From Anaerolineae bacterium (lineage in GTDB: Bacteria; Chloroflexota; Anaerolineae; Anaerolineales; UBA4823): a stretch of DNA of 54,917 nucleotides. Position 1 is the first letter of the stretch, and every line of letters starts with the position of its first letter. The stretch covers positions 1 to 54,917 of the forward strand of contig QOQU01000015.1 of NCBI GenBank assembly GCA_003327455.1, given 5' to 3'. The notes under the pieces are model-generated. The model made no database searches, was not told the DNA's origin, and was given only the letters and a program-made list of their open reading frames with translations. Shown in pieces: positions 1 through 9,015 of this stretch. The position numbers were made by a program, and so were the translations under genes.

Positions 1-2
1 TT

Positions 3-2405
3 GAAGGCTGTGGTGGAGGCATGGCGAACCTGGACGCCAGCCACCCACAGCTCATCAATGGGGTGTTTCGCAGCAACACCGGGTTTTCCTGCGGCGGCGG
101 GCTGTTCAACGACAGCAGCAACCCGACGCTGGTCAATGTCACTTTCAACGGCAACGTCGTTTATAACGACAGCGGTGGCGGGATCTATAACGACAACAGC
201 AGTCCCACGCTCACCAACGTCATCCTGTGGGGCGATAGCGCCCCCAGCGCAGCGGAAATCTCCAACACCGGCAGCAGTGCCCCGCTCATCTCCTACAGCG
301 ACATCCAGGGCGGCTACGCCGGAACGGGCAACATCAACGCCGATCCACTTTTCGACGGCAACCTGCGCCTGCAATTGACCTCGCCGGCAATTGACGCCGG
401 GGACAACGCTGCCCTTCCCTCTGGGATCATGTTTGACCTTAACGACAACCCGCGCTATTCGGATGTGCCAGCTATCTCTGATACCGGTAGCGGTACGCCT
501 CCTATCGTGGATATGGGCGCTTATGAAGCCTTCCCGGTGCTTTACACAGCTCCTTCCGCCCAGGGAAATGGCAAGTGCTACGCCTGGGAACATGCCTGCA
601 CGCTGAAAACCGCCCTCAACGTCGCCATAAACGGCCAGGAAATCTGGGTCAAAGCTGGTGTTCATTATCCCGGCAGTGCCATCAACGACACTTTCACCCT
701 GAAAAACGGCGTGGCAGTGTACGGCGGCTTCAACGGCACGGAGGCCACCCGCAGCCAGCGCAACTGGCAAACGAACAAGACCATCCTGAGCGGCGACATT
801 GACAGGAACGATACCAACACTGATGACAACTTCATCGCTGAGACAACTACCGATATCGTGGGCAGCAACGCCTATCATGTTGTCACCAGCAGCGGGACGA
901 ATAGCACCACCGTGCTGGACGGTTTCATCATCACCGCCGGGAATGCGCAAGGCACATACCCGGAAAGCAGAGGCGGCGGGATGAAAAACAACGGCGGTAG
1001 CCCGACCCTGACCAATGTTATCTTCTCCGGCAACATGGCAAAATCCGGAGGCGGGATGGACAATAACGGCGGTAGCCCAACCCTGACCAATGTTATCTTT
1101 TCAGGCAACCAGGCAAACCTTACCTCTGGCGGCGGGATGGTCAGCTACTACGGCAACCCGATGTTGACGGACGTTACATTCAGCAGCAACTCCGCCCATC
1201 TCGGCGGTGGGATGTCCACAGTCTCTGGAGCACCGATATTAAATCATGTCATCTTTAACAGCAACCACGTCTCCACTACCGGCGGCGGGATGTACAATGA
1301 GCGCAACAGCCCATCCTTGACCAACGTGACCTTTATCCATAACTCCGCAAAGGCCGGCGGCGGGATGTACAATGAGTCCAGCAGTCCAATCCTGACCAAT
1401 GTCACCTTCTCCGGCAACACGGCAAACAACTACGGCGGCGGGATGTACAACGACTGGAGGAGCAGTCCGACGCTGACGAACGTGACCTTCTCCGGCAACT
1501 CGACAACCTCCGGCGGCGGGATGTACAACTTCTACGACAGCAACCCGACGCTGACCAACGTCATCCTCTGGGGTAACACTGCCACCAACGCCCCAGGCAT
1601 CTATAACAATAGCAGCACGCCGACCATCGCTTACAGCGACATCCAGGACTGCATCGTCTCTGGCAGTTGGAATTCCGCCTGCGGCAATGACGGCGGCGGC
1701 AACATTGACGCCGACCCGCGCTTTGTGGATGCCGCTAACGGCAACCTGCGCCTGGGCTTCGGCTCGCCCGCCATCGATGCCGGCACAAACAGCGGTTGCC
1801 CCGCCACCGACATCGACGGTCTGCCGCGCCCCGCCGATGGTAACGGCGACAGCACCTCCACTTGCGACATGGGCGCCTATGAAGCCGGAACGATGATTTG
1901 TGGTATCGCGCAGGGCAACACCTATGCTTTCCCTCATCAATCCGGCGTGAGCATCGAAGTCACCACGTCTGGCAACCTGGGCTGTCTCTACGTGGACGAG
2001 ATGGAACTCAACCACCCCAACGCCACCACCGGCATCCAGAGCGGGCGCTACTGGCTCATCAGAGGCTTACAGAGTGACAAATCTACCCCCGCCACGGGAT
2101 TTACGGTCAACCTGACCCTGCCCACCACCTTCACCCCCGATGGAAACGACAAAGTCTGCCGCTACAGCGGCAGCGGGACGCTCTGGGATTGTGCCTCGAG
2201 TTCCTTTACCACCGATAGCATCACTCGCCAGGGAGTAACCGCCCTCTCCGACTGGGCGGTAGGCAATAACGTCGGTCCGACCGCAGTTAAGTTGAAAGAG
2301 ATTCACGCCCGTCCGGTTTTGGATAAGCGCGGCTTGCTGATGTGGTTCGTGCTCCTCATCATTTGGAAAGGATGGTTCTCGTTTCAAAACAGGAGACTGG
2401 AATAA
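3..2405 (+). CDS. Secreted parallel beta-helix repeat protein with C-terminal membrane anchor, 5' end missing
   Basis: The frame is open from the window edge, so the N-terminus lies upstream; about 800 residues are visible. The body is built of ~25-30-residue repeats of the form SPTLTNVxFSGN...GGGM, densest between bases 980 and 1580, the signature of right-handed parallel beta-helix (polymorphic outer-membrane-protein-like) folds. Two blocks of the choice-of-anchor Q type, SPAIDAG...DMGAYE, occur near residues 126-176 and 587-627. The last ~30 residues are a hydrophobic segment (LLMWFVLLIIW) followed by a basic end (NRRLE), which looks like a C-terminal membrane or cell-wall sorting anchor. 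An extracellular, surface-attached role (adhesion or carbohydrate binding) is inferred; no catalytic residues can be assigned. A strong terminator follows at 2569-2606. Confidence 0.8.
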   Translation, partial: EGCGGGMANLDASHPQLINGVFRSNTGFSCGGGLFNDSSNPTLVNVTFNGNVVYNDSGGGIYNDNSSPTLTNVILWGDSAPSAAEISNTGSSAPLISYSDIQGGYAGTGNINADPLFDGNLRLQLTSPAIDAGDNAALPSGIMFDLNDNPRYSDVPAISDTGSGTPPIVDMGAYEAFPVLYTAPSAQGNGKCYAWEHACTLKTALNVAINGQEIWVKAGVHYPGSAINDTFTLKNGVAVYGGFNGTEATRSQRNWQTNKTILSGDIDRNDTNTDDNFIAETTTDIVGSNAYHVVTSSGTNSTTVLDGFIITAGNAQGTYPESRGGGMKNNGGSPTLTNVIFSGNMAKSGGGMDNNGGSPTLTNVIFSGNQANLTSGGGMVSYYGNPMLTDVTFSSNSAHLGGGMSTVSGAPILNHVIFNSNHVSTTGGGMYNERNSPSLTNVTFIHNSAKAGGGMYNESSSPILTNVTFSGNTANNYGGGMYNDWRSSPTLTNVTFSGNSTTSGGGMYNFYDSNPTLTNVILWGNTATNAPGIYNNSSTPTIAYSDIQDCIVSGSWNSACGNDGGGNIDADPRFVDAANGNLRLGFGSPAIDAGTNSGCPATDIDGLPRPADGNGDSTSTCDMGAYEAGTMICGIAQGNTYAFPHQSGVSIEVTTSGNLGCLYVDEMELNHPNATTGIQSGRYWLIRGLQSDKSTPATGFTVNLTLPTTFTPDGNDKVCRYSGSGTLWDCASSSFTTDSITRQGVTALSDWAVGNNVGPTAVKLKEIHARPVLDKRGLLMWFVLLIIWKGWFSFQNRRLE

Positions 2406-2568
2406 ACCAATGCCAAGCATAATGGAAAATATATAGCTGGATCACAGGCTATCCCAGCCGCCTAAAAGCCTGATCGGGATGAACAGTGAAACGAAAGCAG
2501 ACTCAGCGCCCGGATTTGTTGGATTAGATACCTTTTATAAAGAACAAAGATAAGTAAAAATCAGATTT

Positions 2569-2606
2569 GCTCCCCTTTTCTGAAAGGAGAGGGGAGCAGT
2601 TTTTTT
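2569..2606 (+). terminator. Intrinsic terminator of the beta-helix gene
   Basis: A 12-bp stem starts GCTCCCC at 2569-2575 and closes with GGGGAGC at 2591-2597. The loop is TGAAA and a run of T follows at 2600-2606. It lies 164 bp after the stop codon. Confidence 0.85.
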
Positions 2607-2746
2607 CTTTCGAAGGGGATCCGTCGGTTATCCAAATCTTTTTCGGTTGTCCAGGTGTCAATCAAGAGAATATAACCTGAAAAGTTTACGACTCACCGCT
2701 CCAATTCGGAGTATTTCGGTTAAAATCAGGGTGTCGGAGGCACTTG
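2607..2746 (+). promoter_or_regulatory. Probable mtaB promoter and ribosome binding site
   Basis: The rest of this intergenic stretch carries a -10-like TAAAAT at 2721-2726 and a GGAGG ribosome binding site at 2736-2740, six bases before the ATG at 2747. No convincing -35 box is visible. Nothing else was recognised between 2406 and 2746 apart from the terminator. Confidence 0.45.
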
Positions 2747-4042
2747 ATGAGGCGCGTTTATCTGGACATGGTCGGTTGTCGCTTGAACCAGAGCGAGCTG
2801 GAGAGCTTCGCGCGCCAGTTCCGCGCCGCTGGTTATACGATTGTTGACACCCCCGACCAGGCGGACTGGGTGGTGATCAACACCTGTACGGTCACCGCCG
2901 CCGCCGATGCCGATTCGCGCGCCAAAGCCCGACAGGCCTTTCGGGCTGGCGCCAAACAGATTGCCCTGACGGGTTGCTGGGCAACTTTACATCCTGCCGA
3001 GGCGCTCTCTCTGCCCGGCGTCCAGCGCGTCATCCCCAACGATCAAAAGGAAAGTCTGGTCAGCCAGATCACCGAGGTCTATGACCTGGAGCCGTTAGAG
3101 CGCGAACCCTTGCCCGGCTTGCGCCACCGCACGCGGGCGTTTCTCAAGGTGCAGGATGGCTGTGATAACCATTGTACCTTCTGCGTCACCCGCCTGGCGC
3201 GCGGGAAAGGTCGTAGCCGTCCCATCGCGGCGGTGCTGGCGGATATTCAGGCTGCCCTGGGCGAAGGCAAAGACGGTGCGGACGATGCGCCGCCTGCGCG
3301 TGAAATCGTCCTAAGCGGCGTTCACCTGGGTTCGTGGGGCAAGGATTTTTCACCCCCGCTCCATCTGCGCCACTTAATCCAGGCAATCCTGCAAGACACG
3401 GACGTGCCCCGCCTGCGCCTCTCATCTTTAGAGCCATGGGATCTGGATGAAGGCTTCTTCCGTTTATGGGAAAATCCGCGCCTGTGCCGTCATTTGCATT
3501 TGCCCTTGCAGTCTGGCTGTGCTGCCACCCTGCGGCGCATGGCGCGCAAGTGCTCCCCGGAAGGATATGCGCATCTGGTCGCCACGGCGCGGGCTTTGAT
3601 TCCCGGGCTCGCCGTCACCACCGACATCATCGTCGGCTTCCCCGGCGAAGACGAGAACGAGTTTGCCCAGAGCCTGGCTTTTATCCAGCAGATGGAGTTT
3701 TCGGGTGGGCATGTCTTTGTTTTCTCGCCGCGCCCCGGCACAGCCGCCACCCGCCTGAGCCAGCCGGTGTCGCCTTCCATCGCCCGGGCGCGCAGCCAGC
3801 AGGTACGAGAAAGCCTGTCCGTCTCTGCGCAGGCTTTTCGGCAGCGCTTTTTGGGCAGCACCGTTAAAGTCCTCTGGGAGAGCCGCCGCGGCCAGACCCC
3901 GCAGGGCTGGATTCTGAGCGGCTTGAGCGACAACTACCTGCGCGTGCGCACGGTGACCTCCCAACCCCTGGACAATCAGATCAGCGAAGTGCGTCTGACA
4001 GCCATCGCCGCAGAGGAGATGATCGGCGTCGTGCTTTCTTGA
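2747..4042 (+). CDS. mtaB: tRNA t6A37 methylthiotransferase MtaB
   Basis: A radical-SAM methylthiotransferase of the MiaB/RimO/MtaB family, which converts t6A to ms2t6A at position 37 of ANN-decoding tRNAs. The N-terminal UPF0004 domain shows the cluster cysteines in DMVGCRLNQ, NTCTV and LTGCWA. The radical-SAM CxxxCxxC motif is GCDNHCTFC, with cysteines near residues 139, 143 and 146. A C-terminal TRAM-like region ends the protein. At 431 aa it matches the family; the short N-terminal signature and absence of an extended TRAM favour MtaB over MiaB or RimO. A TTG at 2744 is in frame, but the ATG at 2747 has the better spacing to GGAGG. The HIT gene follows after 10 bp, suggesting co-transcription. 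Confidence 0.9.
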   Translation: MRRVYLDMVGCRLNQSELESFARQFRAAGYTIVDTPDQADWVVINTCTVTAAADADSRAKARQAFRAGAKQIALTGCWATLHPAEALSLPGVQRVIPNDQKESLVSQITEVYDLEPLEREPLPGLRHRTRAFLKVQDGCDNHCTFCVTRLARGKGRSRPIAAVLADIQAALGEGKDGADDAPPAREIVLSGVHLGSWGKDFSPPLHLRHLIQAILQDTDVPRLRLSSLEPWDLDEGFFRLWENPRLCRHLHLPLQSGCAATLRRMARKCSPEGYAHLVATARALIPGLAVTTDIIVGFPGEDENEFAQSLAFIQQMEFSGGHVFVFSPRPGTAATRLSQPVSPSIARARSQQVRESLSVSAQAFRQRFLGSTVKVLWESRRGQTPQGWILSGLSDNYLRVRTVTSQPLDNQISEVRLTAIAAEEMIGVVLS

Positions 4043-4052
4043 GAGGTGCAAC

Positions 4053-4397
4053 ATGGTAGAATGCGTTTTTTGTCGCATCATCGCCGGGCAAGCGCCGGCA
4101 AAGGTTTATTATCGCGATGAGCAGGCAATTGCCTTTCAGGATATTCATCCGGTTGCACCAGTGCATATCCTGATTGTGCCGATCAAACACATCGAATCCA
4201 TCAACGCCATGACCGAAGAAGACAAGCCCCTCATCGGGCATCTCTTCTGGCTGGCACGCCAACTGGCGGCGCAACAGGGGATTGCCGAGAGCGGCTATCG
4301 TTCGATCATCAATACCGGGCGAGATGCGGGTCAGGCCGTCTTTCATTTACATCTGCATCTCATTGGCGGTCAACGGGTGCGCTTCCCCATGGGTTAG
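4053..4397 (+). CDS. HIT-family nucleotide hydrolase (HinT-like)
   Basis: A 114-aa histidine-triad protein. The catalytic HxHxH motif is FHLHLHL with histidines at residues 98, 100 and 102. The N-terminal CVFCRIIAG and the central HILIVPIKHI are typical of the Hint branch, which hydrolyses purine nucleoside phosphoramidates and aminoacyl-adenylates in the cytoplasm. The length is normal for HinT. A GAGAGGTG ribosome binding site precedes the ATG, and mtaB ends 10 bp upstream, so the two are probably one transcript. Substrate in this organism is unknown. Confidence 0.92.
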   Translation: MVECVFCRIIAGQAPAKVYYRDEQAIAFQDIHPVAPVHILIVPIKHIESINAMTEEDKPLIGHLFWLARQLAAQQGIAESGYRSIINTGRDAGQAVFHLHLHLIGGQRVRFPMG

Positions 4398-4447
4398 GGA
4401 TTTGGAAAAAGCGGGAGATATAAGGAGATAGATTTTCTCCAGTAAGG

Positions 4448-4453
4448 TATAAT
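4448..4453 (+). promoter_or_regulatory. -10 box immediately before yqeY (leaderless start)
   Basis: A perfect TATAAT ends six bases before the ATG at 4460, which puts the predicted transcription start on or next to the start codon. There is no ribosome binding site in between and no good -35. Confidence 0.6.
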
Positions 4454-4459
4454 GGAAGC

Positions 4460-4903
4460 ATGAATCTTAAAGAACGACTCCAAAACGACCTCAAAGAGGC
4501 AATGCGCACCAACAACGAGGTGCAAAAACGCACCTTACGCATGGCACTGGCAGCCATTCGCCTGTTAGAAGTAGAAAAGGGCATGCAACTGGACGACAAC
4601 GCCGTCCTGGGCATCTTGCAAAGAGAAGTCAAAGCCCGCAACGAAGCGATTGCCGATGCTGAGCGCGCCGGGCGGGCGGATCTGGTCGCCGCCAGCCGCG
4701 AAGAACTGGCAATCCTGGAAGGGTATTTACCGCAAGCGATGAGTGAAGCCGAGCTTGAAGCTCTCGTGCGCCAGGCAATCGCCGAAGTAGGCGCCCAAAA
4801 CCTGCAGCAGATGGGCCTGGTCATGAAGTGGCTGATGCCGCGCCTGCAAGGCCGCGCCAGCGGAGAACAAGCCAGCCAGATGGTGCGGCGATTGCTCAGC
4901 TAA
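4460..4903 (+). CDS. GatB/YqeY domain-containing protein
   Basis: A 147-aa protein of the YqeY family. It resembles the C-terminal tRNA-binding helical domain of GatB, the glutamyl/aspartyl-tRNA amidotransferase subunit, but stands alone. The characteristic start (LKERLQNDLKEAMR, then RTLRMALAAI) and the middle EELAILEGYLPQAMSE are present over the usual length. Function of free-standing YqeY proteins is not established; tRNA binding is inferred from the domain. The start is fixed by the ATG at 4460. A TATAAT just upstream implies a leaderless mRNA. The next gene begins 37 bp downstream. Confidence 0.9.
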   Translation: MNLKERLQNDLKEAMRTNNEVQKRTLRMALAAIRLLEVEKGMQLDDNAVLGILQREVKARNEAIADAERAGRADLVAASREELAILEGYLPQAMSEAELEALVRQAIAEVGAQNLQQMGLVMKWLMPRLQGRASGEQASQMVRRLLS

Positions 4904-4940
4904 GGCAATCTCCGTCGCAAAGCAAGATCAGCCAGTAGCC

Positions 4941-7106
4941 ATGAACGCCAATGCCGATGAACGTCCCACGCGGCGCATTGTTCCAGCCGTTCTCCTCCTC
5001 ATTGTCCTGTATGGGGTGGTTACTCTGGCATTGGTTTTTCCCTTCATCCTCAATACCAACACCACCTTGCTAGAGGAAGGGCAGGTAGCCACGCAGGATG
5101 TCCAGGCTCCCCATGCCCTGACCTATGTAAGCAATATCTTAACCGAGCAAGCGCGCCAGAACGCGGCGCGCAATGTTTCCCCGGTCTATAGCGCCCCAGA
5201 TACCGCCATTGCGCGCGCCCAACGCGAGCGCTTACGAAATGCGCTGGCTTATATCAACAGTGTCCGCGCTGACGCCTATGCAACAACCGAACAGAAACTT
5301 GCCGATCTGGCTTTGATGGAAGATCTCTCGCTAACGCCGGAACAGGCGCAAGCTATCCTCAACCTGAACGATCTGCGCTGGCAAGCGATCCAACAGGAAG
5401 CCATTGTCGTCCTCGAACAAGCCATGCGCGGTGCTATCCGCGAAGAGCGGGTAGCAGAAGTACGCCGTAACCTGCCAGCCATGGTCAGCTTAGCCCTGAG
5501 CGAAGAGCAGGCTGCCATTGTCGTCGAGCTGGTTGAGCCCTTTGTGATCGCCAACAGTTTCTACAACGAAGAGTTAACTCGCTCAGCCAGAGAAAAAGCC
5601 GCCGCAGGGGTCACACCCATCATGCGCTCCTTTCAGGCAGGCGAGACCATTGTGCAGCGCGGTCAGGTGCTCAAAGCCGAGGACATCGAGGCGCTCCAGG
5701 CATTCGGCCTGGTTCAACCCAAACCGGATGTTGGATTTTGGCTGCAAAGCGTCCTGGTTGCTTTTCTGATTGTCACCTATTTATTCCTATATATTCGCCG
5801 TAAAAAAGCGATCATTTCCGACATGCGCCTCCTCACGGTGATGATCGCCTTATTCTTGCTGTTTCTTTTTACCGCCCGCGCTTTGCCGACCGATAACCTT
5901 TTCCCGTATGTCTTCCCCTACGCCGCCTTCAGCATGGTCATTGCCGCTTTGGTGGTCAACAGCGAAGTCGCCATGCTCACCTCACTCGGGCTGGCTATTC
6001 TGATCGCTTATGCCCAACCCAACGCACTCGAACTCTTGATGTATACCCTGGTGAGCAGTCAATTCAGCGTCTTAGCCCTGGGAAAAGCGCGGCGTATCGT
6101 CTCGTTTATCATCGCCGGTTTGACGGGCGGCGCAGCCGGCGCCCTGGTTTTAATCGTTCTCATCCGCTTGAGTGGTCCCACCGATCCCATTTCCATCATT
6201 TACATCACTGCTGCAGTGCTGTTTGGCGGGATTGCTTCGGCGGGATTTGCCTTACTGCTTCAATTTGTCTCGGCGCAATATTTAGGATTCTCTACTGCCC
6301 TGCACCTGATCGATATCTCTCGACCGGATCATCCTCTATTGCGGATGTTATTAACCAATGCTCCAGGAACCTACCAACACAGCCTGCAGGTTGCCAACTT
6401 AGCCGAACAGGCTGCCGAACGGATCAATGCTGACGTTCTCCTGGTGCGGGTTGGCGCCATTTACCATGACATTGGCAAAGCCCTCAATCCGGCTTTTTAC
6501 ATCGAGAATCAGGTCGCCGGCGCTACCAACCCACATGATCAATTAGACCCCACCGTCAGCGCCAGGATCATCATCAGCCATGTCGCCGACGGCTTAAACC
6601 TCGCCCGTAAATATCGCCTGCCACGTCGGATTCAAGATTTTATCAGCGAACATCACGGCACAATGATTGCCCGTTATCAATATGCCAGAGCAGTTCAGAT
6701 GGCCGGCGGCGATGAGAGCAAAGTTGACATCGAGCAGTTTCGCTACCCGGGACCAAAACCCCGCTCACGCGAAACAGCCATTCTGATGCTGGCTGATGGC
6801 TGTGAGGCAAGGGTACGGGCTGAAATGCCAAAAGACGAACAAACCCTACGCCAGGTGATCAAGAGCGTGTTCGATCACCGCATCGCCATGGGCCAACTGG
6901 ACGAAACCCCGCTGACTTTACGCGATCTCTCCGAACTGATGGATGCCTTCAGCACGATCCTGCGCAATGTTTATCATCCTCGCCTGATCTATCCAAAACT
7001 CGAAGAGGAATCTGAATCCGCACCAGCCACGTCGCAAGATCAAGCCAGTTCGGAAGAAACCCCGATTCCGCTGGAAATCACTCAACCGATCTCGAAGCGG
7101 TTGTAA
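4941..7106 (+). CDS. 7TM-HD family membrane phosphohydrolase (PgpH/YqfF-like)
   Basis: A 721-aa integral membrane protein in the order expected for the PgpH family. There is one N-terminal membrane helix (about 14-36), an extracytoplasmic 7TMR-HDED domain (about 40-270), a bundle of hydrophobic helices (about 272-450) and a cytoplasmic HD domain (about 465-650). In the HD domain the motif NAPGTYQHS places a metal-ligand histidine near 480. The HD pair is in YHDIGK at about 509-510, and SEHHGT follows. In Listeria PgpH this architecture hydrolyses c-di-AMP; the same role here is inferred. The C-terminal ~40 residues are Ser/Glu/Gln-rich and probably disordered. It sits in the common yqfF-ybeY-dgkA order. 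Confidence 0.92.
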   Translation: MNANADERPTRRIVPAVLLLIVLYGVVTLALVFPFILNTNTTLLEEGQVATQDVQAPHALTYVSNILTEQARQNAARNVSPVYSAPDTAIARAQRERLRNALAYINSVRADAYATTEQKLADLALMEDLSLTPEQAQAILNLNDLRWQAIQQEAIVVLEQAMRGAIREERVAEVRRNLPAMVSLALSEEQAAIVVELVEPFVIANSFYNEELTRSAREKAAAGVTPIMRSFQAGETIVQRGQVLKAEDIEALQAFGLVQPKPDVGFWLQSVLVAFLIVTYLFLYIRRKKAIISDMRLLTVMIALFLLFLFTARALPTDNLFPYVFPYAAFSMVIAALVVNSEVAMLTSLGLAILIAYAQPNALELLMYTLVSSQFSVLALGKARRIVSFIIAGLTGGAAGALVLIVLIRLSGPTDPISIIYITAAVLFGGIASAGFALLLQFVSAQYLGFSTALHLIDISRPDHPLLRMLLTNAPGTYQHSLQVANLAEQAAERINADVLLVRVGAIYHDIGKALNPAFYIENQVAGATNPHDQLDPTVSARIIISHVADGLNLARKYRLPRRIQDFISEHHGTMIARYQYARAVQMAGGDESKVDIEQFRYPGPKPRSRETAILMLADGCEARVRAEMPKDEQTLRQVIKSVFDHRIAMGQLDETPLTLRDLSELMDAFSTILRNVYHPRLIYPKLEEESESAPATSQDQASSEETPIPLEITQPISKRL

Positions 7107-7127
7107 TCTCAACGTCGAAAGTGCCTC

Positions 7128-7592
7128 ATGATCACCGTAAAGAAAACGATCTCCCTTCCTATCCAAGAATGGCGGAGCTACAAAGCCACCCTGGCCCAGG
7201 CAGCCAAAGCAACTCTTGCGGCAATCTCATCGAAAGAGAAGGGAGACATCACGCTGGTGTTGAGCAACGACGCTCAAATTCGCTCATTGAACCATCAATT
7301 TCGAGGCATCGATTCGCCGACCGATGTTTTGTCCTTTAACATTGACGAGTTCAATCCGCAAAGTGGGCGGAAATACCTGGGCGATGTGATCATCTCTATC
7401 GAACGCGCCGAAGAGCAGGCTCGTTCTGCCGCGCACCCGCTTACCGCAGAGCTTGCCTTGCTAACCGTGCATGGAATTTTGCATTTGTGCGGCTATGATC
7501 ACGATCAACCTGCTGATCGGGCGCAGATGTGGGCACTGCAGAAAGCAATCCTTAGCTCGCTAGGGATTGATCTACCGTTCCCGAATGGGTGA
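7128..7592 (+). CDS. ybeY: Endoribonuclease YbeY (rRNA maturation factor)
   Basis: A 154-aa UPF0054 zinc metalloprotein acting in 16S rRNA 3'-end maturation and ribosome quality control. The metal motif HxxxHxxxxxH is seen as VHGILHLCGYDH near residues 120-131. The upstream signature FRGIDSPTDVLSF is also conserved. Length and motif order are normal. It lies between the 7TM-HD gene (21 bp gap) and the dgkA-type gene (9 bp gap), the same order as in many Gram-positive and Chloroflexota genomes, so an operon is likely. Confidence 0.95.
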   Translation: MITVKKTISLPIQEWRSYKATLAQAAKATLAAISSKEKGDITLVLSNDAQIRSLNHQFRGIDSPTDVLSFNIDEFNPQSGRKYLGDVIISIERAEEQARSAAHPLTAELALLTVHGILHLCGYDHDQPADRAQMWALQKAILSSLGIDLPFPNG

Positions 7593-7601
7593 GAGCAACC
7601 A

Positions 7602-7994
7602 ATGACGAATGCTTCGCTGCTCCGCTTTCTGCACTCCCGAGCGAAATCCTTTCAATACGCCTTTGCCGGCTGGTGGTTTGTCATCCGCACGCAACAAAAT
7701 GCCTGGATACACGCCGTTGCCAGCCTGATGGTTATCGGGTTAGGTTTTTGGTTGCGATTAGCCTTGCAAGACTGGGCGGTGATCATTTTGACCATTGCAC
7801 TGGTCTGGACGGCGGAATTCCTGAATACGGCGTTAGAAGCCATTGCAACGCTGGCTGCAAATGGAAAAGAACACCCCCTGGCGAAGGTTGGCAAGGATGT
7901 CGGCGCAGCAGCCGTATTGATCGCTGCCCTGGCTGCAATCGCCATTGGATTCCTTATTCTCGGACCACCGCTATTAGAAAGGTTGGGTCTCTAA
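7602..7994 (+). CDS. dgkA: DgkA-type diacylglycerol/undecaprenol kinase
   Basis: A 130-aa membrane protein of the small DgkA family, with about three transmembrane helices. The conserved motif appears as AEFLNTALEAI, in which the glutamates and asparagine belong to the active site, followed by KVGKDVGAAAV. In Gram-positive-type lineages such proteins usually phosphorylate undecaprenol rather than diacylglycerol, so the lipid substrate is uncertain. The N-terminal FQYAFAGWW is also typical. It starts 9 bp after ybeY and is followed without any gap by the endonuclease IV-like gene at 7995, implying translational coupling. Confidence 0.9.
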   Translation: MTNASLLRFLHSRAKSFQYAFAGWWFVIRTQQNAWIHAVASLMVIGLGFWLRLALQDWAVIILTIALVWTAEFLNTALEAIATLAANGKEHPLAKVGKDVGAAAVLIAALAAIAIGFLILGPPLLERLGL

Positions 7995-8849
7995 ATGGCG
8001 CTTTCGTTTCGTTTTGGCACAGTCGGTTCTCCCAAATCCACTCCACCCAAGCCGGGTGGATCGATTGGTGCAATCCAACGCCTCAGGGAGCTGGATTTAG
8101 ACGCCCTCGAACTGGGCTGGGTGCAGGCTGTGCGTGTTTCTGAAAGTACCTGTGCGGAGATCCGCGCCGCTGCTCAGGCTCAAGATGTCTCTATCAGTGT
8201 TCACGCCCCCTATTTCATCAATCTCAACGCGAATGAAGACGAATGGCCGAAATCTCGCAAGCGGCTGATGGATGCCGCCTATTATGGCAACCTTGCCGGC
8301 GCAACTGATATCATCTTTCATCCAGGTTCATATTTTGGCAAAGACCCCAGCGAGGTCTTACCCATTGCGCTAGAGCGATTAGAAGGCTGTGTTGCCGAAT
8401 TGCGCCAGATGGACAATCCGGTCATCCTGCGCCCGGAGACGATGGGCAAATCGGCGATGTTGGGTTCATTACAGGACACCCTGGCAATGAGTCAGGCCAT
8501 CCAGGGGGTAAAGCCATGTATCGACTTCGCCCACCTGCACGCTCGCGCCGGTGATGGCAGCATGAATAGCTATGAGGAATGGAGCAGGGTATTAGAGCAA
8601 ATTGCCCGCACTCTGGGTGAGGGTGCTCTCCAGGACCTGCACATTCACCTTTCGGGCATCGAATACTCATCGAAAGGGGAGCGCGAACATCTGAAGATAG
8701 AAGATGCGGATCTCAATATTGCGGCCATTTTTGGCGCTTTGAAAGACTTTGCCTGCCGCGGGCGCATTTTGTGCGAGAGCCCGGTGCTGGAAGACGATGC
8801 CCTGCTCTTGCGCCAGATGTGGATGGAGATCTCCGGCGAGACACTGTAA
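7995..8849 (+). CDS. Endonuclease IV-like TIM-barrel protein (AP endonuclease family 2)
   Basis: A 284-aa protein of the sugar-isomerase/AP-endonuclease TIM-barrel fold. Metal-ligand positions of endonuclease IV can be followed: VHAPYFINL (His), IFHPGS (His), LRPETMGK (Glu), CIDFAHLHAR (Asp and His), HIHLSG (His), GEREHL (His) and finally LCESPV (Glu). The family nicks DNA 5' to abasic sites in base-excision repair. This sequence is closest in feel to the archaeal-type Nfo relatives with ESP..DA endings, so deoxyribonuclease IV activity is likely but not certain. The Asp-Arg-His of classical Nfo is Glu-Arg-Glu-His here. Its last 112 bp are duplicated at 9294-9405. Confidence 0.8.
   Translation: MALSFRFGTVGSPKSTPPKPGGSIGAIQRLRELDLDALELGWVQAVRVSESTCAEIRAAAQAQDVSISVHAPYFINLNANEDEWPKSRKRLMDAAYYGNLAGATDIIFHPGSYFGKDPSEVLPIALERLEGCVAELRQMDNPVILRPETMGKSAMLGSLQDTLAMSQAIQGVKPCIDFAHLHARAGDGSMNSYEEWSRVLEQIARTLGEGALQDLHIHLSGIEYSSKGEREHLKIEDADLNIAAIFGALKDFACRGRILCESPVLEDDALLLRQMWMEISGETL
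8738..8849 (+). repeat. Direct repeat, copy A (endonuclease IV-like gene tail)
   Basis: These 112 bp, the 3' end of the endonuclease IV-like gene, recur at 9294-9405 with six mismatches that I count. Similarity fades quickly after the stop codon. This is taken as the parent copy because it is an integral part of the full-length gene. Confidence 0.95.
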
Positions 8850-8939
8850 GCGTTCGCTCACCCAGGCGGAAAAGAGACGGAGAACACGCAAAGAGCAGGT
8901 TTAGATGGATGGGTGGTTACCACAAAGGCAATAAACTGC

Positions 8940-8945
8940 TATAAT
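8940..8945 (+). promoter_or_regulatory. -10 box upstream of the antitoxin-like gene
   Basis: A TATAAT lies in the 166-bp gap between the endonuclease-like gene and the DUF2281-like gene, 70 bases before the start at 9016. A second AT-rich hexamer (TTAATA) occurs near 8985. No clear -35 was found. Confidence 0.4.
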
Positions 8946-9015
8946 ACGAGTATCTTCAATCTCCCAAGACGGCAACTTGGGTTAATATGTGTGATTCCGA
9001 TAAGGTTAATTAATC

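Noticed and set aside
980-1580. Regular GGCGGGATG-containing repeats resembling a CRISPR array
   Set aside because: They are degenerate, in frame and encode the GGGM beta-helix repeats.
1239-2015. 258-codon minus-strand open frame opposite the beta-helix gene
   Set aside because: It mirrors the coding repeats of the plus strand, has no ribosome binding site and reads as low-complexity Val/Ala/Gly text.
3464-4081. 205-codon minus-strand frame opposite mtaB
   Set aside because: Shadow of a well-identified gene; no family features.
7589-8143. 184-codon plus-strand frame over dgkA and the endonuclease-like gene
   Set aside because: Overlaps two recognised genes in another frame and is rich in Cys, Arg and His as expected for a shadow.
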